Source of the DNA: Pseudomonas fluorescens
Lineage (GTDB): Bacteria; Pseudomonadota; Gammaproteobacteria; Pseudomonadales; Pseudomonadaceae
Length of the DNA stretch: 64,000 nt
Assembly (NCBI RefSeq): GCF_900215245.1
Contig: NZ_LT907842.1
Coordinates: forward strand, 1,922,001 to 1,986,000
Direction: 5' to 3'
Shown here: piece after piece, positions 19,226 to 28,197 of the stretch
How the letters are laid out: each line of letters begins with the position of its first letter
Position numbering within the stretch: position 1 is the stretch's first letter
Translations under genes and position numbers: made by a program
The notes under the pieces: model-generated
What the model was told of the DNA's origin: nothing
What the model saw: only the letters and a program-made list of their open reading frames with translations
Database searches by the model: none

Positions 19226-21148
19226 TCAGTGCGCGGTGGCCTGCAGGCCGGCGAGCAGCAAGCGTTGGTATAAATCCTCTTTCAACCCCTCCGGCTGATC
19301 CAGCCGCATCCGCTTCAAATGCTCGGGAAACGCCTCCGGCTCCGGTGCATCCAGCGCCGCTTTGCCCAACTCCAGAATCTCTGTCAGCTTGAATTTGCTC
19401 TTGAGCCAGTTCAACGCTCGCAACAGATCCTTTTCCTCATCCGTGAAGTCAGTGCCCAGCGGGTACTCCGGAAACAGCCGGCGATGGCGGGCCTGAATGC
19501 CCTTGAGCCGCTCCGGTGTGTTGTCGGCAAAGCGCGGGGCCAGCTGGAAGTCATTGGGTAACTTGCCGGCCTTCTGCGCTTGTTCGATCAAGTCCCCCTG
19601 AAAGCGCGAGTCGGTAATATTCAGCAGCGCCTCGATCACTTGGGCATCCGTCTGCCCACGCAAATCGGCAATCCCGTACTCCGTGATGACGATATCGCGC
19701 AGGTGTCGAGGAATGGTGCAGTGGCCGTACTCCCAAACGATATTGGAACTGACCTGCCCCGCCGACTCGCGCCAGCTGCGCAGGATCAATATCGAACGGG
19801 CACCTTCCAGCGCATGGCCCTGGGCAACGAAGTTGTACTGCCCGCCGACGCCGCTCAGTACATGGCCGTCCTCCAACTGGTCCGCTACGCCAGCCCCAAG
19901 CAACGTCACCATGATTGCACTGTTGATAAACCGCGCATCCAGGCGCTGCAGGCGCTTGAGTTCTTCCTGACCGTAGAGCTCGTTGATGTAACTGATGCGG
20001 GTCATGTTGAATTCGAGGCGCTTGGCGTGAGTCATTTCCTGCAAGCGCTGGTAAAAACTGCGCGGCCCGAGGAAGAAGCCGCCGTGGATCGAAATGCCGT
20101 CAGGTTGGGCCGCGTCATCCAGCGTTCCGGCGTTGGCTTGCTGCTGTGTCGCCACATCCGGGTAGACCTTGCGCCGGATAATGCCGGCATCGGCCAGCAC
20201 CAGCAGGCCGTTGACGAACATTTCGCTGCAGCCATAAAGGCCACGGGCAAAGGGCGCGACGCCGCCTTCGTGGCTGATCAAGGGCGCCCACTGATACACA
20301 TCGAGGTCGGTCAGCAGCAGCCGATAGGCTTCGTTATCGGCCTGGCGCGCCAACAAGGCGGCGGTCAGCGCATCCCCCATGGAGCCGATACCGATCTGCA
20401 AGGTGCCACCATCGCGCACCAGAGTGCTGGCGTGCAGGCCGATAAAATGGTCCTGGAGGCCCACAGGCATATTCGGTGTGGAGAACAGCGTGGTGCTGTC
20501 CTTTTCGTCGATCAGGTAGTCGAATTCGCCCATGCCCCACTCGGCGTCGCCGGGCATGTAGGGTAAGTCGCTGTGCACTTGGCCAACGATCAGAATGGTT
20601 TCACCGGCCTCACGGCGCTTCTCGATCATGGGCAGCAGGTCCAGCGTGATATCGGGGTTGCAGCTCAGGCTCAGGCGATCCGGGTGCTCAGGGCTGCTGG
20701 CCACCAGCTGCGCCACCAGATTCAGGCCGGCTGCGTTGATGTCGCGTGCCGCGTGGCTGTAATTGCTGCTGACGTAATCCTGCTGCGCCGATGCACTGTG
20801 AAGCAGGCTGCCGGGCTGCATGAAGAACTGCTGCACGCGGATATTCGCCGGCAGGCTGTCCTTGTGCAGGTCGGCGAGAAAATCCAGCTCGGGGTAATCG
20901 CCGAACACCCGCTCGATAAAAGGTTCGAGAAAGCGTTTTTGCAAGCCATCGCCCATCGTTGGTCGGCCCAGGGCCAGCGCGGTGTAGAGGGTCAGCGCCC
21001 GCTCCGGCAACTTGGCGATACGCCGATACAGCGCATTGACGAACAGATTCGGCTTGCCCAGGCCCAAGGGCATGCCCATATGGATATGCGCCGGCAAACG
21101 CGCCAGTACGTCGTCAACTGCTTGCTCGATTGAACACAACTGCACCAT
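19226..21148 (-). CDS. Acetyl-CoA hydrolase/transferase family protein
   Basis: A 640-residue cytosolic protein of the acetyl-CoA hydrolase / CoA-transferase family. The start at 21148 has AGGAGGG five bases upstream and gives MVQLCSIEQAVDDVLARLP; the frame is open 60 codons further up without similarity. The C-terminal domain with the family motif VITEYGIADLRGQTD, in which the glycine-aspartate loop binds CoA, and SGVGGQYNFVAQGHAL before it, are clear. It is longer than the usual 500-residue acetate:CoA transferases, owing to insertions in the N-terminal half. The exact substrate (acetate, succinate or another acyl-CoA) cannot be told. It is alone on this strand; the cytochrome c5 gene lies upstream with its own terminator. 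Confidence 0.82.
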   Translation of the reverse strand: MVQLCSIEQAVDDVLARLPAHIHMGMPLGLGKPNLFVNALYRRIAKLPERALTLYTALALGRPTMGDGLQKRFLEPFIERVFGDYPELDFLADLHKDSLPANIRVQQFFMQPGSLLHSASAQQDYVSSNYSHAARDINAAGLNLVAQLVASSPEHPDRLSLSCNPDITLDLLPMIEKRREAGETILIVGQVHSDLPYMPGDAEWGMGEFDYLIDEKDSTTLFSTPNMPVGLQDHFIGLHASTLVRDGGTLQIGIGSMGDALTAALLARQADNEAYRLLLTDLDVYQWAPLISHEGGVAPFARGLYGCSEMFVNGLLVLADAGIIRRKVYPDVATQQQANAGTLDDAAQPDGISIHGGFFLGPRSFYQRLQEMTHAKRLEFNMTRISYINELYGQEELKRLQRLDARFINSAIMVTLLGAGVADQLEDGHVLSGVGGQYNFVAQGHALEGARSILILRSWRESAGQVSSNIVWEYGHCTIPRHLRDIVITEYGIADLRGQTDAQVIEALLNITDSRFQGDLIEQAQKAGKLPNDFQLAPRFADNTPERLKGIQARHRRLFPEYPLGTDFTDEEKDLLRALNWLKSKFKLTEILELGKAALDAPEPEAFPEHLKRMRLDQPEGLKEDLYQRLLLAGLQATAH

Positions 21149-21240
21149 CCGACCCTCCTGACATTCCATGATTAGGGGTTGGACCGAGCTTGCCGGGTCT
21201 TTGCTGCAATGAACAGCCTCGAAATACAAATTCCAGGCAC

Positions 21241-21268
21241 AAAAAAGCCGCTCGTAAGCGGCGTTTTT
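21241..21268 (-). terminator. Rho-independent terminator of the cytochrome c5 gene
   Basis: Stem GCCGCT / AGCGGC with loop CGTA; on the minus strand it is followed by six T (plus-strand A at 21241-21246). It lies 17 bases after the cytochrome stop codon. Confidence 0.85.
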
Positions 21269-21284
21269 GGCGAAGATCGGCGGG

Positions 21285-21749
21285 TTACAGGCCAGACATC
21301 TTCTTGATTGCACCTTCAAGGTCGTCAAGGCTGCAATCAGTACAGGTGCCCATCGGCGGCATAGCGTTCAAACCGTGTTTGGCGACCTGCGCCAAACCCT
21401 TGGTGCCTTTCTGCGGGTCCTCGATCTTGAGCTCTGCCAATACGGCATCCACATGGCCAAGCCGCTCTTTCCAGGCAGCCGCGTCACCGATTTTCGGAGC
21501 ATTCAGCAACCCGCTGCCGTGGCACGCATTGCAATGCTTGGCGATCACCTCGTCCGGCGTTTTCGCACCGCCGCCGCCGCCCACTGCCACGGCCACTTCC
21601 ATCCCTTTGCATTCCTGGCCCTGAACACAAACTTGGCCGACAGGCTCCAGGCGCTTGGCAATTTCATCATTGGTCGCAGCTTGAGCGCTGACAGCCCATA
21701 GGGCCAGTACGGTTGCTGGTGCAGCCAGCATTTTCATAATTAGGTTCAC
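21285..21749 (-). CDS. cycB: Cytochrome c5 family protein
   Basis: A periplasmic monohaem c-type cytochrome precursor of 154 residues. A signal peptide covers about residues 1-25 (MKMLAAPATVLALWAVSAQA, start side). The haem attachment motif is CNACH near residue 73 and the axial methionine is likely in LNAMPPMGTCTDC, whose extra Cys pair is typical of cytochrome c5. A Gly-rich stretch precedes the haem domain, and an additional Cys pair (VCVQGQEC) lies near the N-terminus. Start: GTG at 21749 has GAGGG upstream; an ATG at 21737 is the alternative. It matches cycB of P. aeruginosa in type and position. Confidence 0.88.
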   Translation of the reverse strand: MNLIMKMLAAPATVLALWAVSAQAATNDEIAKRLEPVGQVCVQGQECKGMEVAVAVGGGGGAKTPDEVIAKHCNACHGSGLLNAPKIGDAAAWKERLGHVDAVLAELKIEDPQKGTKGLAQVAKHGLNAMPPMGTCTDCSLDDLEGAIKKMSGL

Positions 21750-21919
21750 GCGTTCACCCTCAATGGTGGCTATTCACGCCTGCGGCCACGGTTTCGCAGG
21801 CGGCGAAAGTATAACGGTTAGCCCGCCCGGCTGAAACAACCCTATTAAATAAAGGGAGATTCAGCTTCGCGGAATGCAGCTACGGGTGTCTCTGCACCAC
21901 TGGCAGGACGCCTCTTCTG

Positions 21920-22468
21920 TCAGAAGTTCGCGGGTGTGGCTGCGCTGATTAGTCGCGCCGGCACGTCGAACGGATTACGAAAACGATGAGGCTTGGTGCT
22001 TTCAAAGTAGTAGCTATCGCCAGCTTCGAGCACAAAAGTTTCAAGACCGACCACCAACTCCAGGCGGCCTTCCACCAGGATCCCGGTTTCCTCACCTTCG
22101 TGGGTGAGCATTTCTTCGCCGGTGTCGGCGCCCGGCGGGTAAATTTCGTTGAGAAACGCAATCGCCCGGCTCGGGTGCGCGCGGCCCACAAGTTTCATGG
22201 TGACGGCGCCGTCAGAGATGTCGATCAGCTCATTGGCTTTATAGACGATCTGGGTCGGTATTTCCTGGAGGATCTCCTCGGAAAAGAATTCGACCATGGA
22301 CATGGGGATGCCGCCCAGCACCTTGCGCAAGGAGCTGATCGAGGGGCTGACACTGTTTTTTTCGATCATCGAAATGGTGCTGTTGGTGACACCCGCACGC
22401 TTGGCGAGCTCGCGCTGGGAAAGACCCTTCAGTTTACGGATGGATTGCAGTCGTTCGCCGACGTCCAA
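21920..22468 (-). CDS. pauR: XRE-cupin transcriptional regulator PauR
   Basis: A 182-residue regulator with an N-terminal helix-turn-helix of the XRE type (about residues 8-60; LAKRAGVTNSTISMIEKN) and a C-terminal cupin domain (about 110-175) with HEGEETGILVEGRLEL. It is the Pseudomonas relative of PuuR; in P. aeruginosa PauR represses the gamma-glutamylation pathway of polyamine use. Its place beside dadX-ridA-dadA and within a few kilobases of pauB4 and kauB fits. AGGAGG lies close upstream of the ATG (about seven bases). An inverted pair TGTTGTAA / TTACAACA lies just upstream of the gene and may be an autoregulatory site. Confidence 0.88.
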   Translation of the reverse strand: MDVGERLQSIRKLKGLSQRELAKRAGVTNSTISMIEKNSVSPSISSLRKVLGGIPMSMVEFFSEEILQEIPTQIVYKANELIDISDGAVTMKLVGRAHPSRAIAFLNEIYPPGADTGEEMLTHEGEETGILVEGRLELVVGLETFVLEAGDSYYFESTKPHRFRNPFDVPARLISAATPANF

Positions 22469-22495
22469 TGCAGGAGCCTCCTAGGATTCAGGCTT

Positions 22496-22543
22496 TGTTG
22501 TAATTGAGCGTTATCATGGCGACAGCGTTCAGTATTTACAACA
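22496..22543. promoter_or_regulatory. Inverted repeat upstream of pauR, possible operator
   Basis: TGTTGTAA (22496-22503) and TTACAACA (22536-22543) are perfect inverted copies 32 bases apart. The right side also contains CGTTCAGTATTTACAA, which resembles the TGTTCATTTTAATAAA element found upstream of kauB. The region lies before the pauR start. Confidence 0.4.
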
Positions 22544-22584
22544 CTTGGGCCTAAATCCCGGCCAGCTCTGCTCGTAGGCGGCGT

Positions 22585-23658
22585 TCAAGCCCCGGAATAG
22601 AGCCTTGGCACCCGGCGCAGGTTGCAGAAGATCTGGTAGGGGATGGTCTCGGCGGCGGCCGCAACGTCGCTGGCGAGGATGTTCTTGCCCCACAGCTCAA
22701 CGGGGGAGCCGAGGCCGGCCTGAGGCACGTCGGTGAGGTCGACACACAGCATGTCCATGGACACGCGGCCCAGCAATTGGCTGCGCTGCCCCGCCACCAG
22801 CACCGGCGTGCCGGTCGGCGCGTGGCGCGGGTAGCCGTCGGCATAACCCATGGCAACCACGCCAATGCGCATGGGTTTCGGCGTGATGAACTTGGCGCCG
22901 TAGCCCACCGGCTCACCGGCCGGCAGTTCGCGCACGCAGATGACTTTCGATTCCAGGGTCATCACCGGCTGCAAACGCGCGGCGATGGCCTGCTCCTCAC
23001 CAAACGGCGTGGCGCCGTAGAGCATAATGCCCGGGCGCACCCAGTCGCTGGCCACGTTCGCCCACCCCATCACCGACGGCGAATTGCGCAGGCTGACTTC
23101 GGCCGACAGACCTTGGCGCGCCGCTTCAAACACCTCCACCTGTTCATTGCTGCGCACACAATCGAGTTCATCGGCACGCGCGAAATGGCTCATCAGTACA
23201 ATTTTCGCCACTTTGCCGCTGGCCAGCAGGCGCTGGTACGCCTCGTGATAATCCTTAGGATGCAGCCCAACACGGTGCATGCCCGAATCCAGCTTGAGCC
23301 AGATGGTCAGCGGCGTGCTCAACCGTGCTTGTTCGATCGCTTCCAACTGCCACAGCGAATGCACCACGCACCAAAAATCGTGCTCGATGATCAGCGGCAG
23401 CTCGTCGGCCTCGAAAAAACCTTCGAGCAGCAATACCGGCGCACGAATACCGGCAGCACGCAGCTCCAGCGCTTCCTCGATACACGCCACGGCAAAACCG
23501 TCGGCCTCGGCTTCCAGCGCCTGGGCGACGCGCACGGCACCGTGACCATAGGCATCGGCCTTGACCACGGCGAGGGCTTTGGCCCCCGTGACTTCACGGG
23601 CCAGTTGATAGTTATGGCGCAGGGCTTGGAGGTCAATCAGGGCACGGGCAGGACGCAT
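22585..23658 (-). CDS. dadX: Catabolic alanine racemase DadX
   Basis: PLP-dependent racemase of 357 residues that converts L- to D-alanine for oxidation by DadA. The PLP lysine is Lys33 in [10 protein letters not shown]; the second catalytic residue, a tyrosine, lies in [11 protein letters not shown] near residue 255. Length is normal. It is the last gene of dadA-ridA-dadX on the minus strand, 78 bases after ridA. Expression should follow Lrp (DadR), encoded divergently from dadA. A separate biosynthetic alanine racemase would be expected elsewhere in the genome. Confidence 0.95.
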   Translation of the reverse strand: MRPARALIDLQALRHNYQLAREVTGAKALAVVKADAYGHGAVRVAQALEAEADGFAVACIEEALELRAAGIRAPVLLLEGFFEADELPLIIEHDFWCVVHSLWQLEAIEQARLSTPLTIWLKLDSGMHRVGLHPKDYHEAYQRLLASGKVAKIVLMSHFARADELDCVRSNEQVEVFEAARQGLSAEVSLRNSPSVMGWANVASDWVRPGIMLYGATPFGEEQAIAARLQPVMTLESKVICVRELPAGEPVGYGAKFITPKPMRIGVVAMGYADGYPRHAPTGTPVLVAGQRSQLLGRVSMDMLCVDLTDVPQAGLGSPVELWGKNILASDVAAAAETIPYQIFCNLRRVPRLYSGA

Positions 23659-23736
23659 GGCGGCAGGCTTCTAGGCGGCGAGTGAAGAAAAAACCGGCAC
23701 CGACCAACAGCGTCGGCACCGGGAGAGGGATCTTGG

Positions 23737-24090
23737 TTAAGGCAGCGCGGCCACGACGGACAGCTCCACCAGAATTTCCGGTTCACACAGCTTGGCTTCA
23801 ACCGTGGCGCGGGCCGGAGCGACGCCTTTGGGCAGCCATGTGTCCCACACCGCGTTCATGCCGGCGAAGTCGGCATCGATGTCTTTCAGGTAAATCGTCA
23901 CCGACAACAGCTTGGTTTTGTCAGTGCCGGCCAAATCCAGCAACCGCTCGATATTGGCCAGGGTTTCACGGGTCTGCTGTTCAATCCCGGCACTCATGTC
24001 GTCGCCGACTTGCCCTGCCAGATACACGGTACCGCTGTGAACAACGATCTGGCTCATGCGCTCATTGGTGAGCTGGCGCTGGATGGACAT
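23737..24090 (-). CDS. RidA family protein of the dad operon
   Basis: A 117-residue member of the YjgF/YER057c/UK114 (Rid) family. Members hydrolyse reactive enamine/imine intermediates that arise from amino acid oxidation, a fitting partner for the D-amino acid dehydrogenase. The key arginine is in [12 protein letters not shown] near residue 100. The start overlaps the end of dadA by 29 bases, which indicates translational coupling. A second RidA paralogue lies after spoT at 49459. This copy belongs to a Rid subfamily different from RidA itself, judging by the divergent N-terminus. Confidence 0.9.
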   Translation of the reverse strand: MSIQRQLTNERMSQIVVHSGTVYLAGQVGDDMSAGIEQQTRETLANIERLLDLAGTDKTKLLSVTIYLKDIDADFAGMNAVWDTWLPKGVAPARATVEAKLCEPEILVELSVVAALP

Positions 24091-25363
24091 GTTTTGCGGA
24101 CTCCTGAGGGTTGCCGTAACGGGAAATATCGAGGCCTTCGGCGCTGATCTGCGGCGTTTTCTTCGCCATCAGGTCGGCCAGCAAACGACCAGAGCCACAG
24201 GCCATGGTCCAGCCGAGAGTGCCGTGGCCGGTATTCAGAAACAGGTTCTTGAACGGGGTGGCACCGACAATCGGCGTGCCGTCGGGCGTGGTCGGGCGCA
24301 GGCCGGTCCAGAAAGTGGCTTCGGTCAAATCACCGCCCTGAGGATAAAGGTCGTTGACGATCATCTCCAGGGTTTCGCGTCGACGTGGGTTCAGCGACAG
24401 GTCAAAACCGGCTATCTCAGCCATGCCGCCGACGCGGATGCGGTTGTCGAAACGGGTGATCGCGACCTTGTAGGTTTCGTCGAGAATGGTCGACGTTGGC
24501 GCCATTGCCGGGTTGGTGATCGGCACGGTCAGCGAGTAACCCTTGAGCGGGTACACCGGCGCCTTGATTCCCAGCGGCTTGAGTAACTTCGGCGAATAAC
24601 TGCCAAGGGCCAGTACATAGCGGTCGGCGGTTTCAAGCTTGCCGTCGATCCACACGCCGTTGACGCGGTCACCCGCGTAGTCGAGGCGCTGAATGTCTTG
24701 TTCAAAGCGGAACTCCACGCCCAGCTGTTTGCACATCTCCACCAGGCGCGTGGTGAACATCTGGCAGTCGCCAGTCTGGTCGTTGGGCAGGCGCAGGGCA
24801 CCGGCGAGGATGTCGGTGACGCTGGCCAGGGCCGGTTCAACGCGAGCGATACCGGCGCGGTCGAGCAGTTCGAACGGCACACCGGACTCTTTCAGTACGG
24901 CGATGTCCTTGGCCGCACCATCGAGTTGGGCCTGGGTGCGGAACAGCTGGGTCGTACCGAGGCTGCGGCCTTCGTAGGCGATACCGGTCTCGGCGCGCAG
25001 CTCGTCGAGGCAGTCGCGGCTGTACTCGGACAGGCGAACCATGCGTTCCTTGTTCACGGCATAGCGGCTGGTGGTGCAGTTGCGCAGCATCTGCGCCATC
25101 CACAGGTATTGATCGATATCGGCAGTGGCCTTGATCGCCAGCGGTGCGTGGCGTTGCAGCAGCCATTTGATCGCTTTGAGCGGTACGCCCGGGGCGGCCC
25201 ATGGCGAGGCATAACCAGGGGATACCTGGCCGGCGTTGGCGAAACTGGTTTCCATGGCAGCGGCGGGCTGACGGTCGACCACGACCACTTCAAAGCCGGC
25301 CCGCGCCAAATAGTAGGCACTGGTCACACCAATGACGCCGCTACCCAAGACCAGAACGCGCAT
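24062..25363 (-). CDS. dadA: D-amino acid dehydrogenase small subunit DadA
   Basis: FAD enzyme of 433 residues, bound to the inner membrane surface, that oxidises D-alanine and other D-amino acids and feeds electrons to the respiratory chain. The dinucleotide-binding motif is [20 protein letters not shown] at residues 3-22. The DAO fold continues to the C-terminal [20 protein letters not shown]. First gene of dadA-ridA-dadX, divergent from lrp across about 155 AT-rich bases, the expected site for Lrp activation by L-alanine. Confidence 0.96.
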   Translation of the reverse strand: MRVLVLGSGVIGVTSAYYLARAGFEVVVVDRQPAAAMETSFANAGQVSPGYASPWAAPGVPLKAIKWLLQRHAPLAIKATADIDQYLWMAQMLRNCTTSRYAVNKERMVRLSEYSRDCLDELRAETGIAYEGRSLGTTQLFRTQAQLDGAAKDIAVLKESGVPFELLDRAGIARVEPALASVTDILAGALRLPNDQTGDCQMFTTRLVEMCKQLGVEFRFEQDIQRLDYAGDRVNGVWIDGKLETADRYVLALGSYSPKLLKPLGIKAPVYPLKGYSLTVPITNPAMAPTSTILDETYKVAITRFDNRIRVGGMAEIAGFDLSLNPRRRETLEMIVNDLYPQGGDLTEATFWTGLRPTTPDGTPIVGATPFKNLFLNTGHGTLGWTMACGSGRLLADLMAKKTPQISAEGLDISRYGNPQESAKHVHPAPAHQ

Positions 25364-25519
25364 TTTTATATCCTCATCACGGGCTTAGCCGCTGACGTGT
25401 GTTATTCGAGCAATGATGGGCGCAGTATAAAAAGCAATCACCAGTGCATTTCACTATATAAATGCCTATATTTGGCGACAATTCTCGGCAAAAACCCTTT
25501 TCACAGAGGCGTATCCCCT
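25364..25519. promoter_or_regulatory. Divergent dadA / lrp promoter region
   Basis: The region is much richer in A and T than its surroundings, with runs such as CACTATATAAATGCCTATA at about 25452-25470. A possible minus-strand -10 TATACT for dadA is at 25424-25429. Lrp/DadR binding is expected here from the family; no exact site can be assigned. Confidence 0.5.
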
Positions 25520-26008
25520 ATGCGTACCAACACCCAGACCAAGCGGGAGCTGGACAAGATCGACCGCAATATCCTGCGCATCCTGCAAACCGACGGGCGT
25601 ATTTCGTTCACCGAGCTGGGGGAAAAGGTCGGGCTGTCGACCACGCCGTGCACGGAGCGGGTTCGCCGCCTGGAGCGTGAAGGAATCATCATGGGGTACA
25701 ACGCGCGGCTCAACCCGCAGCATTTGAAGGGAAGTTTGCTGGTATTTGTCGAGATCAGCCTCGATTACAAGTCCGGCGACACCTTTGAAGAGTTCCGCCG
25801 CGCCGTGCTGAAACTGCCCCATGTGCTGGAGTGCCACCTGGTCTCAGGCGACTTTGACTACCTGGTGAAGGCGCGGATTTCCGAGATGGCGTCGTACCGT
25901 AAATTGCTTGGCGATATCCTGCTCAAACTGCCCCACGTGCGCGAATCCAAAAGCTATATCGTGATGGAAGAAGTGAAAGAGAGCCTTAACCTGCCCATCC
26001 CCGATTAA
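25520..26008 (+). CDS. lrp: Leucine-responsive regulator Lrp (DadR)
   Basis: A 162-residue Lrp/AsnC-family regulator. The start at 25520 gives MRTNTQTKRELDKIDRNILR, the normal N-terminus; the frame upstream runs antisense to dadA and is not used. The helix-turn-helix covers about residues 14-60 (SFTELGEKVGLSTTPCTERV) and the RAM ligand domain about 75-150. In Pseudomonas this protein, also called DadR, activates the divergent dadA-dadX operon in response to L-alanine. A short non-coding tail then a YkgJ gene on the other strand follow. Confidence 0.94.
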   Translation: MRTNTQTKRELDKIDRNILRILQTDGRISFTELGEKVGLSTTPCTERVRRLEREGIIMGYNARLNPQHLKGSLLVFVEISLDYKSGDTFEEFRRAVLKLPHVLECHLVSGDFDYLVKARISEMASYRKLLGDILLKLPHVRESKSYIVMEEVKESLNLPIPD

Positions 26009-26044
26009 TTGACCCGACTGCGTCAGTTTGACCGCGTGCAGCCG

Positions 26045-26428
26045 CTATACCAGCACCTGCCGAGTGCTGGCCATGTAGTCGTGGATCTGCTTTTCGACCC
26101 GTGGATGAATCAGTTCCACCGGCCCGCGGCCGTTGGGGCACGGTAAGGTCTTTGTGGTCCCGAACAAGCGGCAGATCAGCGGACGCTCGTCATACACCGT
26201 GCAGCCATTCGGCCCGAGGTGCACACAGTTCAGCTCGTCCATGGCCGCGTCCTGCTCGGCAGCAGTCTTACGTGGCAGGCGCGACATCTCCTCGGGCGAG
26301 GTTGTCACTGGCCCACAGCAGTCGTGGCAACCGGGGACGCACTCGAACGAAGGAATCTGTCGGCGCAGCGCGCTGATTTTCTGACTGTTGCAACTCATCG
26401 AAACACGTACCGAACGGCGAATAGGCAT
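26045..26428 (-). CDS. YkgJ family cysteine-cluster protein
   Basis: A small cysteine-rich protein of 127 residues (117 if the ATG at 26398, MSCNSQK, is used). The cysteine pattern FECVPGCHDCCG, then LNCVHLGPNGC and LICRLFG matches the YkgJ / CxxCxxCC family, believed to bind zinc or an iron-sulphur cluster. The function is unknown. No clear Shine-Dalgarno decides between the two starts. It is divergent from pauB4 with fewer than 100 bases between. Confidence 0.85.
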   Translation of the reverse strand: MPIRRSVRVSMSCNSQKISALRRQIPSFECVPGCHDCCGPVTTSPEEMSRLPRKTAAEQDAAMDELNCVHLGPNGCTVYDERPLICRLFGTTKTLPCPNGRGPVELIHPRVEKQIHDYMASTRQVLV

Positions 26429-26513
26429 GGATTCTGCCGCAAAAAGCCCTGATGAGACAGCTTCGTCCGACCGCTGTATCCTGCGTCAAATTTTCCAAAC
26501 AGGGATGCTCCCG

Positions 26514-27806
26514 ATGACTGCCCGCGCCCGGCACACCACTTCCTACTACGCCGCCAGCAGCGTGCCGCAACCCGATTACCCGGCGCTGGCGGGCGAAGTG
26601 AGCGCCGACATCTGCGTGATTGGCGGCGGTTATTCAGGGCTTAACACGGCGCTGGAGTTGGCCGAACGGGGTTATAGCGTGGTGTTGCTGGAGGCGCGCA
26701 AGATCGGCTGGGGCGCCAGCGGCCGCAATGGCGGCCAGTTGATTCGCGGCGTCGGCCATGGCCTGGAGCAGTTCGCCAACGTGATCGGCACCGACGGCGT
26801 GCGCCAGATGAAGCTGATGGGCCTGGAAGCCGTCGAGATTGTGCGCGAGCGCGTCGAGCGCTATCAAATCCCCTGCGACCTGACCTGGGGCTACTGTGAC
26901 CTGGCCAACCAACCTCAGCACTTGCAAGGCTTCGCCGAAGACGCCGAAGAACTGCGCAGCCTGGGCTATCGCCATGAGGTGCGCTTGCTGCAAGCCAGCG
27001 AAATGAGCAGCGTGATCGGCTCCGACCGCTATGCGGGCGGGATGATCGACATGGGCTCCGGCCATTTGCACCCGCTGAACCTGGCCCTCGGCGAAGCGGC
27101 CGCCGCGCAGCAGTTGGGCGTGAAGCTGTTTGAGCAGTCCGAAGTGACGCGCATCGACTACGGCCCCCAGGTTAACGTGCACACAGCCCTTGGTAACGTA
27201 CGCGCCAAGACCCTGGTGCTGGCGTGTAATGCCTACCTCAATGGCTTGAATCCGCAGTTAAGCGGCAAAGTGCTGCCCGCGGGCAGCTACATCATTGCCA
27301 CCGAACCGTTGAGCGCAGCGCAGGCCGCCAGCCTGCTGCCGCAGAACATGGCGGTATGTGATCAACGGGTGACGGTGGATTATTTCCGGCTCAGCGCTGA
27401 CAACCGCCTGTTGTTCGGCGGTGCCTGCCACTATTCCGGACGCGATCCTCAGGATATCGGCGCCTATATGCGGCCAAAAATGCTTAAGGTGTTCCCGCAA
27501 CTGGCGCACGTAAAGATCGACTACCAGTGGGGCGGCATGATCGGCATCGGCGCCAACCGTCTGCCGCAGATCGGCCGACTGGCCGATCAACCCAACGTGT
27601 ATTACGCCCAGGCCTACGCAGGGCATGGCCTCAACGCCACGCACCTGGCCGGCAAGCTGCTGGCCGAAGCGATCAGTGGCCAGCAGCAGGGCCGTTTCGA
27701 TTTGTTCGCCCAGGTGCCGCACATCACCTTCCCCGGCGGCAAGCATCTGCGCTCGCCGCTGCTGGCGCTGGGGATGCTGTGGCACCGATTCAAAGAATGG
27801 GTGTAA
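26514..27806 (+). CDS. pauB4: FAD-dependent oxidoreductase, gamma-glutamylpolyamine oxidase type
   Basis: A 430-residue DAO-family flavoprotein. Start at 26514 has AGGG about ten bases upstream and gives MTARARHTTSYYAAS. The FAD motif is CVIGGGYSGLNTALELAERG (about residues 38-57) followed by GWGASGRNGGQL, typical of PuuB/PauB enzymes that oxidise gamma-glutamyl-polyamines. By position next to lrp it corresponds to pauB4 (PA5309). It would make the gamma-glutamyl aldehyde that KauB, encoded a few kilobases on, oxidises. Its stop codon abuts directly the stop of the DUF1127 gene on the other strand. Confidence 0.88.
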   Translation: MTARARHTTSYYAASSVPQPDYPALAGEVSADICVIGGGYSGLNTALELAERGYSVVLLEARKIGWGASGRNGGQLIRGVGHGLEQFANVIGTDGVRQMKLMGLEAVEIVRERVERYQIPCDLTWGYCDLANQPQHLQGFAEDAEELRSLGYRHEVRLLQASEMSSVIGSDRYAGGMIDMGSGHLHPLNLALGEAAAAQQLGVKLFEQSEVTRIDYGPQVNVHTALGNVRAKTLVLACNAYLNGLNPQLSGKVLPAGSYIIATEPLSAAQAASLLPQNMAVCDQRVTVDYFRLSADNRLLFGGACHYSGRDPQDIGAYMRPKMLKVFPQLAHVKIDYQWGGMIGIGANRLPQIGRLADQPNVYYAQAYAGHGLNATHLAGKLLAEAISGQQQGRFDLFAQVPHITFPGGKHLRSPLLALGMLWHRFKEWV

Positions 27807-28031
27807 TCAGTCACGCCAGAACGGTTTCAAACCTTCATGGCGCGCCTGCTCGGCGCTGAGTCCGATGTCACGCAGTTGCTCGTGAGTCAGGCTCAGCAAG
27901 GCCTTGCGCGTGTGGCGACGGTGCCAGAAAAGACTCCAGCGGCCGCAGGCGGGCGTCGACATCGCCGGCTCCTGCCCCGCTTCCAACTCCTGACTGTGTA
28001 ATGCCAACCGCACATCGCTCATGCCGCTCAT
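27807..28031 (-). CDS. DUF1127 domain protein
   Basis: A small basic protein of 74 residues. The start at 28031 is preferred because GAGGGG lies nine bases before it; an ATG at 28046 is possible. The C-terminal half carries the DUF1127 pattern RKALLSLTHEQLRDIGLSAEQA followed by KPFWRD. Short DUF1127 proteins have been linked to phosphate and carbon metabolism and to RNA turnover in alpha-proteobacteria; the role here is unknown. It lies between the convergent pauB4 gene and the divergent MocR gene. Confidence 0.85.
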   Translation of the reverse strand: MSGMSDVRLALHSQELEAGQEPAMSTPACGRWSLFWHRRHTRKALLSLTHEQLRDIGLSAEQARHEGLKPFWRD

Positions 28032-28089
28032 TTTGCTGCCCCTCATTTGCCTGTTGCCATGAGTGACTAGCTTGAGCGCGCGAGCAAAA

Positions 28090-28178
28090 CCATTACAGAT
28101 TCAACCAACTCTTATTAAATCAATACAGATGCTGCCTTCAGGGGGCTGAATCCTGTATTTTCTGTGTATCTGTAATGG
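28090..28178. promoter_or_regulatory. Nested inverted repeats upstream of the MocR-type gene
   Basis: CCATTACAGAT (28090-28100) is matched perfectly by ATCTGTAATGG (28168-28178). Inside this pair AATACAG (28122-28128) is matched by CTGTATT (28153-28159). The four half-sites share the core TACAG/CTGTA and end 19 bases before the start codon of the regulator. They are the likely operator for its autoregulation and for the DUF1127 side. Confidence 0.6.
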
Positions 28179-28197
28179 TCCACCGGGAGCGACCGCC

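Noticed and set aside
24698..25519. In-frame extension of lrp by about 270 codons upstream
   Set aside because: This part runs antisense to dadA and the Lrp family N-terminus begins at 25520.
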